A stretch of DNA of 19,418 nucleotides from CAZOJJ01 sp964580105. GTDB lineage: Bacteria; Bacteroidota; Rhodothermia; Rhodothermales; Rubricoccaceae. The notes beneath the pieces were generated by a model, which worked only from the letters and a program-made list of their open reading frames with translations, searched no databases and was not told where the DNA came from. The position numbers were made by a program, and so were the translations under genes. Shown here in pieces: positions 8,180 to 14,568 of the stretch (within the stretch, counting starts at the first letter, position 1; every line of letters starts with the position of its first letter). The stretch spans positions 1 through 19,418 of the forward strand of contig CAZOJJ010000050.1 of the NCBI GenBank assembly GCA_964580105.1, written 5' to 3'.

Positions 8180-8344
8180 ATGTCCGAATCCTCGTCTTCG
8201 TACGAATCCTCGGCGCCCCCGGTGGTCGACGAGCAGCGCCGGCCCTGGGAGGCTCCCGAGCTTACCGTCATCGACGTGAGCCAGCAGACGCAGGGCGCCG
8301 ACCCCTACGTGGGCGGTGAGACCTTCGGGTACACCCCATCCTGA
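8180..8344 (+). CDS. Lasso peptide precursor 1
   Basis: The 54-aa precursor has a leader (1-38) rich in Ser/Glu at its N-terminus, then WEAPEL (23-28) in the place of the YxxPxL recognition motif, then DVSQQTQ with Thr37 at the conserved penultimate leader position. The predicted core is GADPYVGGETFGYTPS (39-54). Gly1 and Glu9 are correctly spaced for a 9-residue macrolactam ring with a 7-residue tail, a class II lasso peptide without Cys. Cleavage is expected between Gln38 and Gly39. The C-terminal Ser fits the neighbouring kinase. Hand-summed residue masses give about 1598.69 Da for the unmodified lasso form. It starts 95 bp after the cyclase stop. Confidence 0.93.
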   Translation: MSESSSSYESSAPPVVDEQRRPWEAPELTVIDVSQQTQGADPYVGGETFGYTPS

Positions 8345-8381
8345 GGGGGGCAGGGGGTTCTCGAACGGGGGATCTCCTGAT

Positions 8382-8547
8382 CTAGAGGGTGTTATGAACT
8401 TGGATCTGCGATACTGGGCTGTGCGAGCCAATTCCGGTGCCGGCCTCTCGTACCCGAGCCTCACTCAGGGAGCCTGCTCGGTCGAGATCGGCCGTTCTGA
8501 GCCCGCTCTGGCCCTCGCCGCGACATCAGGTCCATAACACGCTCTAG
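8382..8547 (+). mobile_element. MITE-like non-autonomous insertion element with CTAG target duplication
   Basis: The element 8386-8543 (158 bp) is bounded by imperfect inverted repeats: AGGGTGTTATGAACTT (8386-8401) and the reverse complement of 8528-8543, AGCGTGTTATGGACCT, with 13 of 16 positions identical. CTAG flanks it on both sides (8382-8385 and 8544-8547), consistent with a 4-bp target duplication of the YTAR type used by IS5-group elements. CTAG is itself palindromic, so the exact ends could be shifted. No transposase is encoded. It sits between the two precursor genes and after the first stop codon. The IS5 affiliation is inferred from ends and target only. Strand is arbitrary. Confidence 0.72.
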
Positions 8548-8630
8548 GGACGAATCCTCGACGGCTGGTCGAGCAGCGTATCTTCCGCTCATCTCAGACG
8601 TCGCCCCGTTCACCCCCGCCCCCTGGTTCC

Positions 8631-8783
8631 ATGACCGAGTCTACCGATCCTCGTACGCCAGACACTATGTCCCGTCAGCTCTGGGAGGCCCCCGAGCTCC
8701 TCGTCCTCGACGTGAGCCAGCACACCCAGGGGGCCGATCCCACTACGGGCGGCGAGACCGTCGCGTACACCCCCATATCCTGA
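8631..8783 (+). CDS. Lasso peptide precursor 2
   Basis: The 50-aa paralogue of precursor 1 has leader 1-33 with WEAPEL (18-23) and DVSQHTQ (Thr32 at leader position -2), then the predicted core GADPTTGGETVAYTPIS (34-50). Glu9 is conserved, giving a Gly1-Glu9 ring and an 8-residue tail ending in Ser. Compared with the first core, ring positions 5-6 change from YV to TT, tail FG becomes VA, and an Ile is inserted before the terminal Ser. Hand-summed residue masses give about 1617.75 Da for the unmodified lasso form. Leader N-termini diverge, while the recognition and core regions are conserved, typical of paralogous RiPP precursors. A TATCTTCC string lies about 50 nt upstream. Confidence 0.92.
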   Translation: MTESTDPRTPDTMSRQLWEAPELLVLDVSQHTQGADPTTGGETVAYTPIS

Positions 8784-8827
8784 CGGTGCCGCGTCCCGCT
8801 GATCGTAACACCCTCCGGCCGCTTCGT

Positions 8828-8851
8828 GGCGCCGACCCCACGGTCGGCGTC
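8828..8851 (+). terminator. Hairpin terminator after the precursor genes
   Basis: GGCGCCGACC and GGTCGGCGTC form a 10-bp stem (8 Watson-Crick pairs at the core, one G-U) with a CCAC loop, 45 bp after the second precursor stop. Only a short T run (8858-8860) follows, so it could also act as a partial terminator or a 3' stabiliser that raises precursor mRNA relative to downstream genes. Confidence 0.55.
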
Positions 8852-8897
8852 GCGCCGTTTAAGAGACTGTTTGGGGAAGCGCCCTCACCTCGATTGG

Positions 8898-9020
8898 GTG
8901 TCATCCCGGCCTCCGAGTCGGAAGCGCAAGCGTCCCGACGGAAATCTCCACGTGCCAGGTAGCCCTGTTTGGAGATCCCGAAAGCGAAGCGTCCCGAAGG
9001 AATCACGTCCGGGATGACAC
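8898..9020. repeat. Composite inverted repeat (dispersed-repeat type, two opposed halves)
   Basis: GTGTCATCCCGG (8898-8909) is exactly inverted at 9009-9020. Each half also ends inward with ATCTCCA (8944-8950) and its inverse TGGAGAT (8970-8976), giving two opposed units of about 52 nt around a 19-nt centre. AAGCGTCCCGA occurs twice (8928-8938 and 8987-8997). Such GTCATCCCG...GGATCTCC units resemble dispersed intergenic repeats seen in many bacterial genomes. The region 8784-9103 otherwise holds only the terminator and no gene. Confidence 0.65.
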
Positions 9021-9103
9021 GCTGGAAGGGGGACGGCAAATCCCATGGGTTCCCCAATCGGTTTCTACGAAGGGCGGGTCTTTACATCGTTGCCGCTGAG
9101 CCT

Positions 9104-9679
9104 GTGCATACCGTAGCTGCCCCTGCCCCCGTCGTCAAGCCGGACACCGTCCGCCCGCTCGGCCCCGTCGACGCGGCGCCGCTGAAGGCACTCGTCGAGC
9201 GCTTCTCCGAGCGGATGTGGGTCCAGGAGGACGAGCGGAAGGAGAACGACTTCTTCTGCTTCCACCACACCCGCCACGTCGTCCTCCGCTTCACGCGCGG
9301 CAACCGCGACCCGCGCGACCACTACGCCAGTCCGGCGTGGGACGTGTTCGCCCCCGTCCTCCTGCCGATCATGCAGCGCGTTATCGAGCCGTACGGCTTC
9401 GAAAAGCCAGGCTTCCCCAAAGCGATGTTCGCGCGGCTGGAGGCAGGCCACGAGATCGACCAGCACGTAGACGGCGCGGGCTCGAACCTGCTCACGCACA
9501 AAATCCACGTCCCGGTCGTGACCAACCCGGACGCCCTCTTCTACGTGAACGGCGAGCCGTTCCACCTCGAAGTGGGGCAGGCGTACGAGGTCAACAACGT
9601 GGCCCCGCATGCGGTGGTGAACCGGGGAACGGAGGACCGCATCCACTTCATCTTCGAGGTCTTCGAGACGGCGGCGTGA
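9104..9679 (+). CDS. Aspartyl/asparaginyl beta-hydroxylase-like 2OG-Fe(II) oxygenase
   Basis: The 191-aa protein from GTG 9104 carries the AspH-type facial triad: HVD (His121, Asp123) and His169 in NNVAPHAVVN. Arg179 in EDRIHFIFEV is the likely 2-oxoglutarate carboxylate ligand. The fold would hydroxylate the beta carbon of an Asp or Asn side chain using O2 and 2-oxoglutarate. The same frame is open upstream to an ATG at 8969, but that extension lies mostly in the intergenic inverted repeat and its product looks unlike this family, so GTG 9104 is preferred. It begins 320 bp after precursor 2 and is followed at 31 bp by the glycosyltransferase. Asp3, conserved in both cores, is the obvious candidate substrate. 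CanE provides precedent for a lasso 2OG hydroxylase. Start choice is moderately sure, family strong. Confidence 0.82.
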   Translation: MHTVAAPAPVVKPDTVRPLGPVDAAPLKALVERFSERMWVQEDERKENDFFCFHHTRHVVLRFTRGNRDPRDHYASPAWDVFAPVLLPIMQRVIEPYGFEKPGFPKAMFARLEAGHEIDQHVDGAGSNLLTHKIHVPVVTNPDALFYVNGEPFHLEVGQAYEVNNVAPHAVVNRGTEDRIHFIFEVFETAA

Positions 9680-9710
9680 GCCTTCTGCCACGACGGGGGG
9701 CGCCTGCGCG

Positions 9711-10613
9711 ATGAGCCGCGACCGGACCTGCCTCGCCACCGTTACGTCGGACCGGTTCCTGCCGGGGGCGATCGTGCTCCTGCACTCGTTCCTGGCGCAC
9801 CACCCCGGCTGGGGCGGCGACCTCGTCGTCGTCCACGACGACGGCCTCACCGAGGCCGGGCGGGCCACGCTGGCGGCGGCCTTCGACGGCGTCCGGGTCG
9901 TCGAAGTCTCTGCAACCCTCACGGCCCGCCTCGACCGCCTCATGGCAGCCCGGCCCGGCCTCGCCGACCGGCGTGCGCGCTTCCTCTCGCTGGAGGTGTT
10001 CCGCCTCGACTACGACCGCGTCCTCTTCGCCGACAGCGACGTGCTCGTGCGGGCGCCGCTCGCCGACCTCTTCGAGCGGGACGAGCCGCTCCTCGCGGCC
10101 GGCGACCGGCCCTACTACGAGGGCGGCGGGCGTGACCGACGGACGTTCGAGCGGTTGCCGCCGGAGGTGATGACGCCGGACGCCCTCCGCTCCTCGTTCA
10201 ACGCCGGGCTCCTGCGGATCGCCCCGGCCGCGCTCCCGTCGGACACCTACGACGCCCTCCTGGCCCGCCTCGACCCCGCCGGGTGGGGCGCCGTGACGGC
10301 AGGGCAGACCGACCAGCGCGTGCTCAACCTCCACTTCGAGGGGCGAGTCACGTTCCTGCCGCCTGCCGATAACTACCTGCTCGCCCATCGCCGCGTGATC
10401 CTGGACCGGACCGGCGCCTCCTTCGCCGACGCCCGCGCGCTCCACTACAACCACCCCTGGAAGCCCTGGCACGTCGAGCGCCTGCCCGATCGCGCGGCGC
10501 GCGACGCCACCGCGCCCGTCACCTGGCGGCTCTGGATGGACGCCTACTTCGACGCCGTGCAGGCGCGGTGCGCCCGCACCCGGCTACCTGAACTCGTGCG
10601 CACCCATGGCTGA
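9711..10613 (+). CDS. GT8-like glycosyltransferase (glycogenin/LgtC type)
   Basis: The 300-aa GT-A fold enzyme shows the metal/nucleotide-sugar motif FADSDVLV (DSD 108-110), FNAGLL (163-168), DQRVLN (201-206) and a C-terminal HYNHPWKPW (245-253) that supplies the His metal ligand. These are the ordered motifs of retaining GT8 galactosyl/glucosyltransferases. Soluble; no membrane segment. Its last 8 bp overlap the next sulfotransferase start (ATGGCTGA), so translation is coupled. The acceptor is unknown: a Ser/Thr/Tyr on the lasso tail or a separate glycan are both possible. Confidence 0.85.
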   Translation: MSRDRTCLATVTSDRFLPGAIVLLHSFLAHHPGWGGDLVVVHDDGLTEAGRATLAAAFDGVRVVEVSATLTARLDRLMAARPGLADRRARFLSLEVFRLDYDRVLFADSDVLVRAPLADLFERDEPLLAAGDRPYYEGGGRDRRTFERLPPEVMTPDALRSSFNAGLLRIAPAALPSDTYDALLARLDPAGWGAVTAGQTDQRVLNLHFEGRVTFLPPADNYLLAHRRVILDRTGASFADARALHYNHPWKPWHVERLPDRAARDATAPVTWRLWMDAYFDAVQARCARTRLPELVRTHG

Positions 10614-11433
10614 CGAAGACGCCCGCCTCGCCGGGGCGACGTGCGACCTGGAGCGGCTCGTCCGGACGCACCTGTTCGTGATCGGCCCGAACAACAGCGG
10701 CACGACGTTCCTGAGTGCCGTCCTGGCGAAGTCCCGCCACACCTGGAACCTCCGGCGCGAGGGGCAGCACACCTTCGGCTTCGTAGGGCCGGCGACGCGG
10801 GGGACGGAGGTGCCGCTCGTCTGGGCCTCGGAGCCGGCGTGGATCGCCCACTTCGCCGACCCGGCGGCGTACGACTGGGCCGCGACGCGGCGGGCGTGGT
10901 ACTTCCAGGCGTTCGCCCGCTCGCCCGAGGCGAGCGTGTTCGTGACGAAGGCGCCGCCGTTCCTGCTCGTCGTGGACCAGCTGGCCGAGGCGTTCCGCGA
11001 GGCCCGCTTCCTGTTCCTCGTCCGCGACCCGTACGCGACGGCCGAAGGGATCGTACGGCGGCGCGAACGGCAGTCGGACGCCTCGCGTGCGGACGTGCTG
11101 CGGCGGGCGGCCCGCCACCTCGTCGCCTGCTTCGAGCGGCAGCGAGCCAACGTCGCCGCCTTCGCCGACCGGGGCGTGTTCTTCACCTACGAGGCGATGT
11201 GCGCCGATCCGGCGGGCGTGGGGGCGCAGATCCGGCGCCTCGTGCCCGCGCTCGGCGACCTCGACCTCGACCAGCGCGTGGCCGTGAAGGGGATCTACGA
11301 CGAGCGGCTGCGTGACATGAACGCGGACCAGATCGCCCGCCTCTCGGCCGACGACCTTCGTGCCCTCAACGAGGTGTTCCGCCCGAAGCAGGACGTGCTT
11401 GCGGCGTTCGGCTACGCCCTCCGAGAGCCGTGA
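10606..11433 (+). CDS. Sulfotransferase family protein
   Basis: The 275-aa P-loop sulfotransferase has GPNNSGTTFLS (27-37) as the 5'-phosphosulfate loop and FLFLVRDPYATAEG (135-148) as the 3'-phosphate region. It is clearly different from the sulfotransferase at 5143: the P-loop is GPNNSGTT rather than YPKSGNT, so the two are not recent duplicates. The start overlaps the glycosyltransferase by 8 bp, and the TGA stop overlaps the following GTG start, placing it inside a translationally coupled chain. Acceptor unknown; glycan or peptide hydroxyl plausible. Confidence 0.8.
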   Translation: MADEDARLAGATCDLERLVRTHLFVIGPNNSGTTFLSAVLAKSRHTWNLRREGQHTFGFVGPATRGTEVPLVWASEPAWIAHFADPAAYDWAATRRAWYFQAFARSPEASVFVTKAPPFLLVVDQLAEAFREARFLFLVRDPYATAEGIVRRRERQSDASRADVLRRAARHLVACFERQRANVAAFADRGVFFTYEAMCADPAGVGAQIRRLVPALGDLDLDQRVAVKGIYDERLRDMNADQIARLSADDLRALNEVFRPKQDVLAAFGYALREP

Positions 11434-12090
11434 GTGATCCCGACGTCCTCTGGCTGTACCTGCACGTTCCCAAAACGGGCGGCACGACCATCAACGGCCA
11501 CCTCAGCCGGCACCTCGCCTTCGACGACACGTTCGTNNNNNNNNNNNNNNNNNNNNNNNNNNNNNNNNNNNNNNNNNNNNNNNNNNNNNNNNNNNNNNNN
11601 NNNNNNNNNNNNNNNNNNNNNNNNNNNNNNNNNNNNGCGGACGTCGCTGCCGTTCGAGGCGTGGTACGCCGAGCGCTTCGGGTCGGAGCACGCCCGAAAT
11701 CCCCAGGTCCGCTTCCTGGCTGATCGCTATGCCGGGACCGATTCGGAGCGGGATCTCACGCAGGCCTACTTCTCGGCCGTGGCGTTGCTGCGCCGCTGCT
11801 GGTTCGTCGGCGTCACGGCGCACCTCGACGACGACCTGCCGCACCTGTTCGCCGCGATGGGGGTCCCGACCACCTGGGACGACTACCGCCGGGTCGGGTC
11901 CGGCCATCGCCTGCTCGGCGTGCCCGGACACCCGAGGGCGCACGACGCCCTGCGCCGCTACGTCACGCTGGACAACGCCCTGCGTGAGCGGCTGAACGCC
12001 GACCACGCGGCGGACCTCGCCCTCGTCCGCCTCGCGGAGCGGTGGCGCACGGAGCGGGCGCCGTGGCGCGCCGATGTCGCGGGGCGGTGA
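11430..12090 (+). CDS. Third sulfotransferase family protein, interrupted by a scaffold gap
   Basis: The gene starts at GTG 11430, overlapping the preceding TGA (GTGA). The N-terminal frame reads MSDPDVLWLYLHVPKTGGTTINGHL, where VPKTGGTT is the P-loop of Sulfotransfer_2-type enzymes. After 100 N (11537-11636) the coding frame shifts by one: LPFEAWYAERFG... through RCWFVGVTAHLDDDLPHLFAAMGVP to the stop at 12088-12090. FVGVTxxLDxDLP is typical of the C-terminal part of such proteins. The frame change is explained by the arbitrary gap length, not by a proven mutation. True size unknown; about 220 aa visible including the unsequenced part. 13 bp precede the MBOAT gene. Confidence 0.78.
11537..11636. 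other. Assembly gap (100 N) inside a sulfotransferase gene
   Basis: Exactly 100 N, a conventional placeholder for unknown length. It removes the region between the P-loop and the middle of the third sulfotransferase, and additional sequence could be hidden here. Confidence 0.98.
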
Positions 12091-12103
12091 CGGGGGTAGA
12101 CGG

Positions 12104-13588
12104 ATGCTGTTCAACTCGGTCGACTTCGTCCTCTTCTTCCCGCTCGCGGTCGGGCTCTACTTCGCCCTGCCGCACCGGTGGCGCTGGGCGTGGCTCCTCG
12201 CGGCGAGCTACGGGTTCTACGCCTGGTGGCGCGTCGACTACCTCGCCCTCATCGCCGTCTCGACGCTGGTCGACTACGTCGCGGCCCGAAGGATGGGTGC
12301 GCTCCCGACGAAGGAGGCCCGGCGGCCGTGGCTGGGGTTCTCGCTGGCGGCCAACCTCGGCCTGCTCTTCGCCTTCAAGTACGTCGGCTTCTTCGGCGAG
12401 ACGGTCAACACGTTTCTCGCGCTGGTAGATCGGGACCCGGCCGTTGGTACGCTGGACGTGCTGTTGCCCGTCGGCATCTCGTTCTACACGTTCCAGACGC
12501 TGGCGTACTCCATCGACGTGTACCGGGGGCGAGTCGAACCGGAGCGGCACCTCGGGATCTTCGCGCTCTACGTCAGCTTCTGGCCGCAGCTCGTGGCGGG
12601 GCCCATCGAGCGGGCGCGGCGGCTGCTCCCGCAGTTCCGCGAGCGGCACCGGTTCGACGCCGCGCTGGCGGCCGACGGGCTCAAGTTGATGGCGTGGGGG
12701 TTCTTCCTGAAGGTCGTCGTGGCCGACCGGCTGGCCCTCATCGTTTCGGCCGTCTTCGATCAGCCCGGCGCGTATCACGGGGCGGCCGTGCTCGCGGCCG
12801 TGTACGCGTTCGCGTTCCAGATCTACGGCGACTTCGCCGGGTATAGCCTGATCGCCATCGGTGCGGCGCGTGTGATGGGCTTCCGGCTCATGGACAACTT
12901 CCGCCAGCCGTTCCTCGCGCCGACGATGGCCGAGCTGTGGCGGCGCTGGCACGTCAGCCTCACGACGTGGTTTCGGGACTACCTCTACGCCCCGCTCGTC
13001 CGGGAGCGGCGCTCGCGGCCGTGGCGCCGGGGCAGCCTCTTCATCGTGTTCGCGGCGACGGGGCTATGGCACGGGGCGGGGTGGACGTTCGTGCTGTGGG
13101 GGGCCTACAACGGACTCTACCTCCTGCTCGAAGAGGTCACCCTGCCGTGGCGCGACCGGTTCTGGGCGCGCCATGACCGCCGCCCGATGGAGGCGGAGCC
13201 CGTCCATACGGCGGGTGCGCCGTGGCGTGCGGTGCCGTGGCGCCTGGTCTTCGGCGTGATCGTCACGTTCCACGCGTTCGTGCTGCCGGGCTACCTGTTC
13301 CGCGCGCACGACCTCGGGCACGCCGTAACGCTGCTCCGCCAGACGATCACGCCCGGAGCCGGTCTCGGGGCGCTCGTGGGCGAAGTCGGCCGGCACGAGG
13401 TCGTGATCGCTGCGCTGAGCGTGCTCCTCGTGCTGGTCGTGGACCTGGTCGAGCGGCGTGAGCGGATGCTGACCGTCGTGGCGCGCTGGCCTCGGTCTCT
13501 TCGGGCCGCCCTCTACGCCGCCCTCGTCCTCGCCATCGTGCTCTTCGGCGAGTACGGGGAGCGCCCGTTCATCTATTTCCAGTTCTGA
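12104..13588 (+). CDS. MBOAT family O-acyltransferase (AlgI-like)
   Basis: The 494-aa polytopic membrane protein begins MLFNSVDFVLFFPLAVGLYF, the characteristic start of AlgI-type MBOATs; an in-frame ATG at 12074 would overlap the upstream gene and add an unusual Gly-rich lead. Two conserved histidines are present: His283 in WRRWHVSLTTWFRDYLY and His323 in GLWHGAGWTF, the catalytic/tunnel residues of the family. AlgI moves acetyl groups across the inner membrane for O-acetylation of an extracytoplasmic polymer. The downstream SGNH gene overlaps by one base (TGATG), reproducing the AlgI/AlgJ two-gene arrangement. No alginate genes are nearby, so the acceptor is another glycan or, speculatively, the exported lasso peptide. 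Confidence 0.9.
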   Translation: MLFNSVDFVLFFPLAVGLYFALPHRWRWAWLLAASYGFYAWWRVDYLALIAVSTLVDYVAARRMGALPTKEARRPWLGFSLAANLGLLFAFKYVGFFGETVNTFLALVDRDPAVGTLDVLLPVGISFYTFQTLAYSIDVYRGRVEPERHLGIFALYVSFWPQLVAGPIERARRLLPQFRERHRFDAALAADGLKLMAWGFFLKVVVADRLALIVSAVFDQPGAYHGAAVLAAVYAFAFQIYGDFAGYSLIAIGAARVMGFRLMDNFRQPFLAPTMAELWRRWHVSLTTWFRDYLYAPLVRERRSRPWRRGSLFIVFAATGLWHGAGWTFVLWGAYNGLYLLLEEVTLPWRDRFWARHDRRPMEAEPVHTAGAPWRAVPWRLVFGVIVTFHAFVLPGYLFRAHDLGHAVTLLRQTITPGAGLGALVGEVGRHEVVIAALSVLLVLVVDLVERRERMLTVVARWPRSLRAALYAALVLAIVLFGEYGERPFIYFQF

Positions 13589-14559
13589 TGGTTGAGCCTC
13601 CCTCCCGTCGTCCCTTCCGCACGGCCGGGCTCACGGTGCTGTTCGTGGCGCTGGGTGGCGCCGCCGCCTGGACGGTGAGCCAGCGCCTCGCGCCGGTGCA
13701 TCCGGACGTGCAGGGGCGGGAGGCGGTGCTCGACCGCGTCGCCCCCCGGGTCGAGGCGGCTTCGCTCGGCAACTCGCACGCCCGCGCCATCGACTTCGAC
13801 GCCCTCGGCGTGCGCGGCTTCCATTTCTCGCTCGGTGGTTCCGACCTCTTCGAGGCGGTGCGCCTCTTCCGGCACGCGCGCCGCCGCCTCCCGGCGCTCC
13901 GGGAGGCCTACGTCGTCGTCTCGCCCCGGCAGGTTGTCAACAGCGCGTTCCCGGAGCGGCACGGGCGCCGCCGGTCGGTCTACGTCCAGACGGGCGACTA
14001 CCGCCCGATGAGCGGGGACTGGCGGCTTGCGCTGACGAGCCCGCTCTCCCCACTCGCCCGCGACGATCATTGGGCGGCGGTCTTTTCCGGCAGCGGGGAC
14101 AAGCCGGCCTTCGGGCCGGACGGGGCGCTGCTCAACGAGCGACCGCAGCGGTCCTTCGAGGCCATCAAGTCGGAGGGGCCTAGGCGCGCTGCGTACCACG
14201 GGGATCTGGCCCGTCGCTCGGAAGAGGCGTACCCTGGCCTCTGCGCCGACCTCGGGCGCCTCCTCGAAACACTCGTCGAGGAGAGCGTCGGCCTCCGCCT
14301 CGTGCTCTACACGCCGCCGTACCCGCGCGCCTACTACGAGGCTGTCGTCGGCCCGCCCGCCACGTGCGACCTCCGGCCCGTCGCTGCCCGCCTGGCCGGG
14401 GCGTATGCGCACGTGTTCTACCTCGACGCGAGCACCTCGGCGCTGTCGGACGACCTCGTGCTGTTCCTCAACGCGGACCACCTCAACGACGCCGGGGCCG
14501 CAGCCTTCTCCGCGATGCTGCGCGACACGATGGCGACGGTGGGTCTCCGTGAACCGTGA
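13588..14559 (+). CDS. SGNH/AlgJ-DltD-like acetyl-transfer partner protein
   Basis: The 323-aa protein has an N-terminal signal anchor (about 12-30, hydrophobic), so the bulk is periplasmic. GNSH (61-64) gives the nucleophile Ser63 in the block-I position. The C-terminal block reads FLNADHLNDAGA, with His298 conserved; the usual DxxH aspartate is Asn295, while Asp297 is adjacent to His298. It would complete transfer of the acyl group delivered by the MBOAT. Start overlaps the MBOAT stop by one base. It is the last gene of the plus-strand run; the next gene converges after 9 bp. SGNH family is likely; exact subfamily uncertain. Confidence 0.75.
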   Translation: MVEPPSRRPFRTAGLTVLFVALGGAAAWTVSQRLAPVHPDVQGREAVLDRVAPRVEAASLGNSHARAIDFDALGVRGFHFSLGGSDLFEAVRLFRHARRRLPALREAYVVVSPRQVVNSAFPERHGRRRSVYVQTGDYRPMSGDWRLALTSPLSPLARDDHWAAVFSGSGDKPAFGPDGALLNERPQRSFEAIKSEGPRRAAYHGDLARRSEEAYPGLCADLGRLLETLVEESVGLRLVLYTPPYPRAYYEAVVGPPATCDLRPVAARLAGAYAHVFYLDASTSALSDDLVLFLNADHLNDAGAAAFSAMLRDTMATVGLREP

Positions 14560-14568
14560 GCGGCGCCC

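Noticed and set aside
8165..8464. A 99-aa minus-strand open frame antisense to precursor 1
   Set aside because: It is antisense to a clear lasso precursor and crosses into the MITE; no supporting motif.
8316..8537. A 73-aa plus-strand open frame overlapping the end of precursor 1 and the MITE
   Set aside because: It overlaps the mobile element and precursor in another frame, has no family features, and is probably chance.
8969..9103. N-terminal extension of the hydroxylase from ATG 8969 or 9014
   Set aside because: Both ATGs lie within the inverted-repeat element, and the extension does not resemble the AspH family; GTG 9104 gives a normal domain start.
12104..14559. Alginate acetylation operon
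   Set aside because: The AlgI/AlgJ-like pair is present, but no alginate polymerase, epimerase or export genes are in the window; only the acyl-transfer mechanism is shared.
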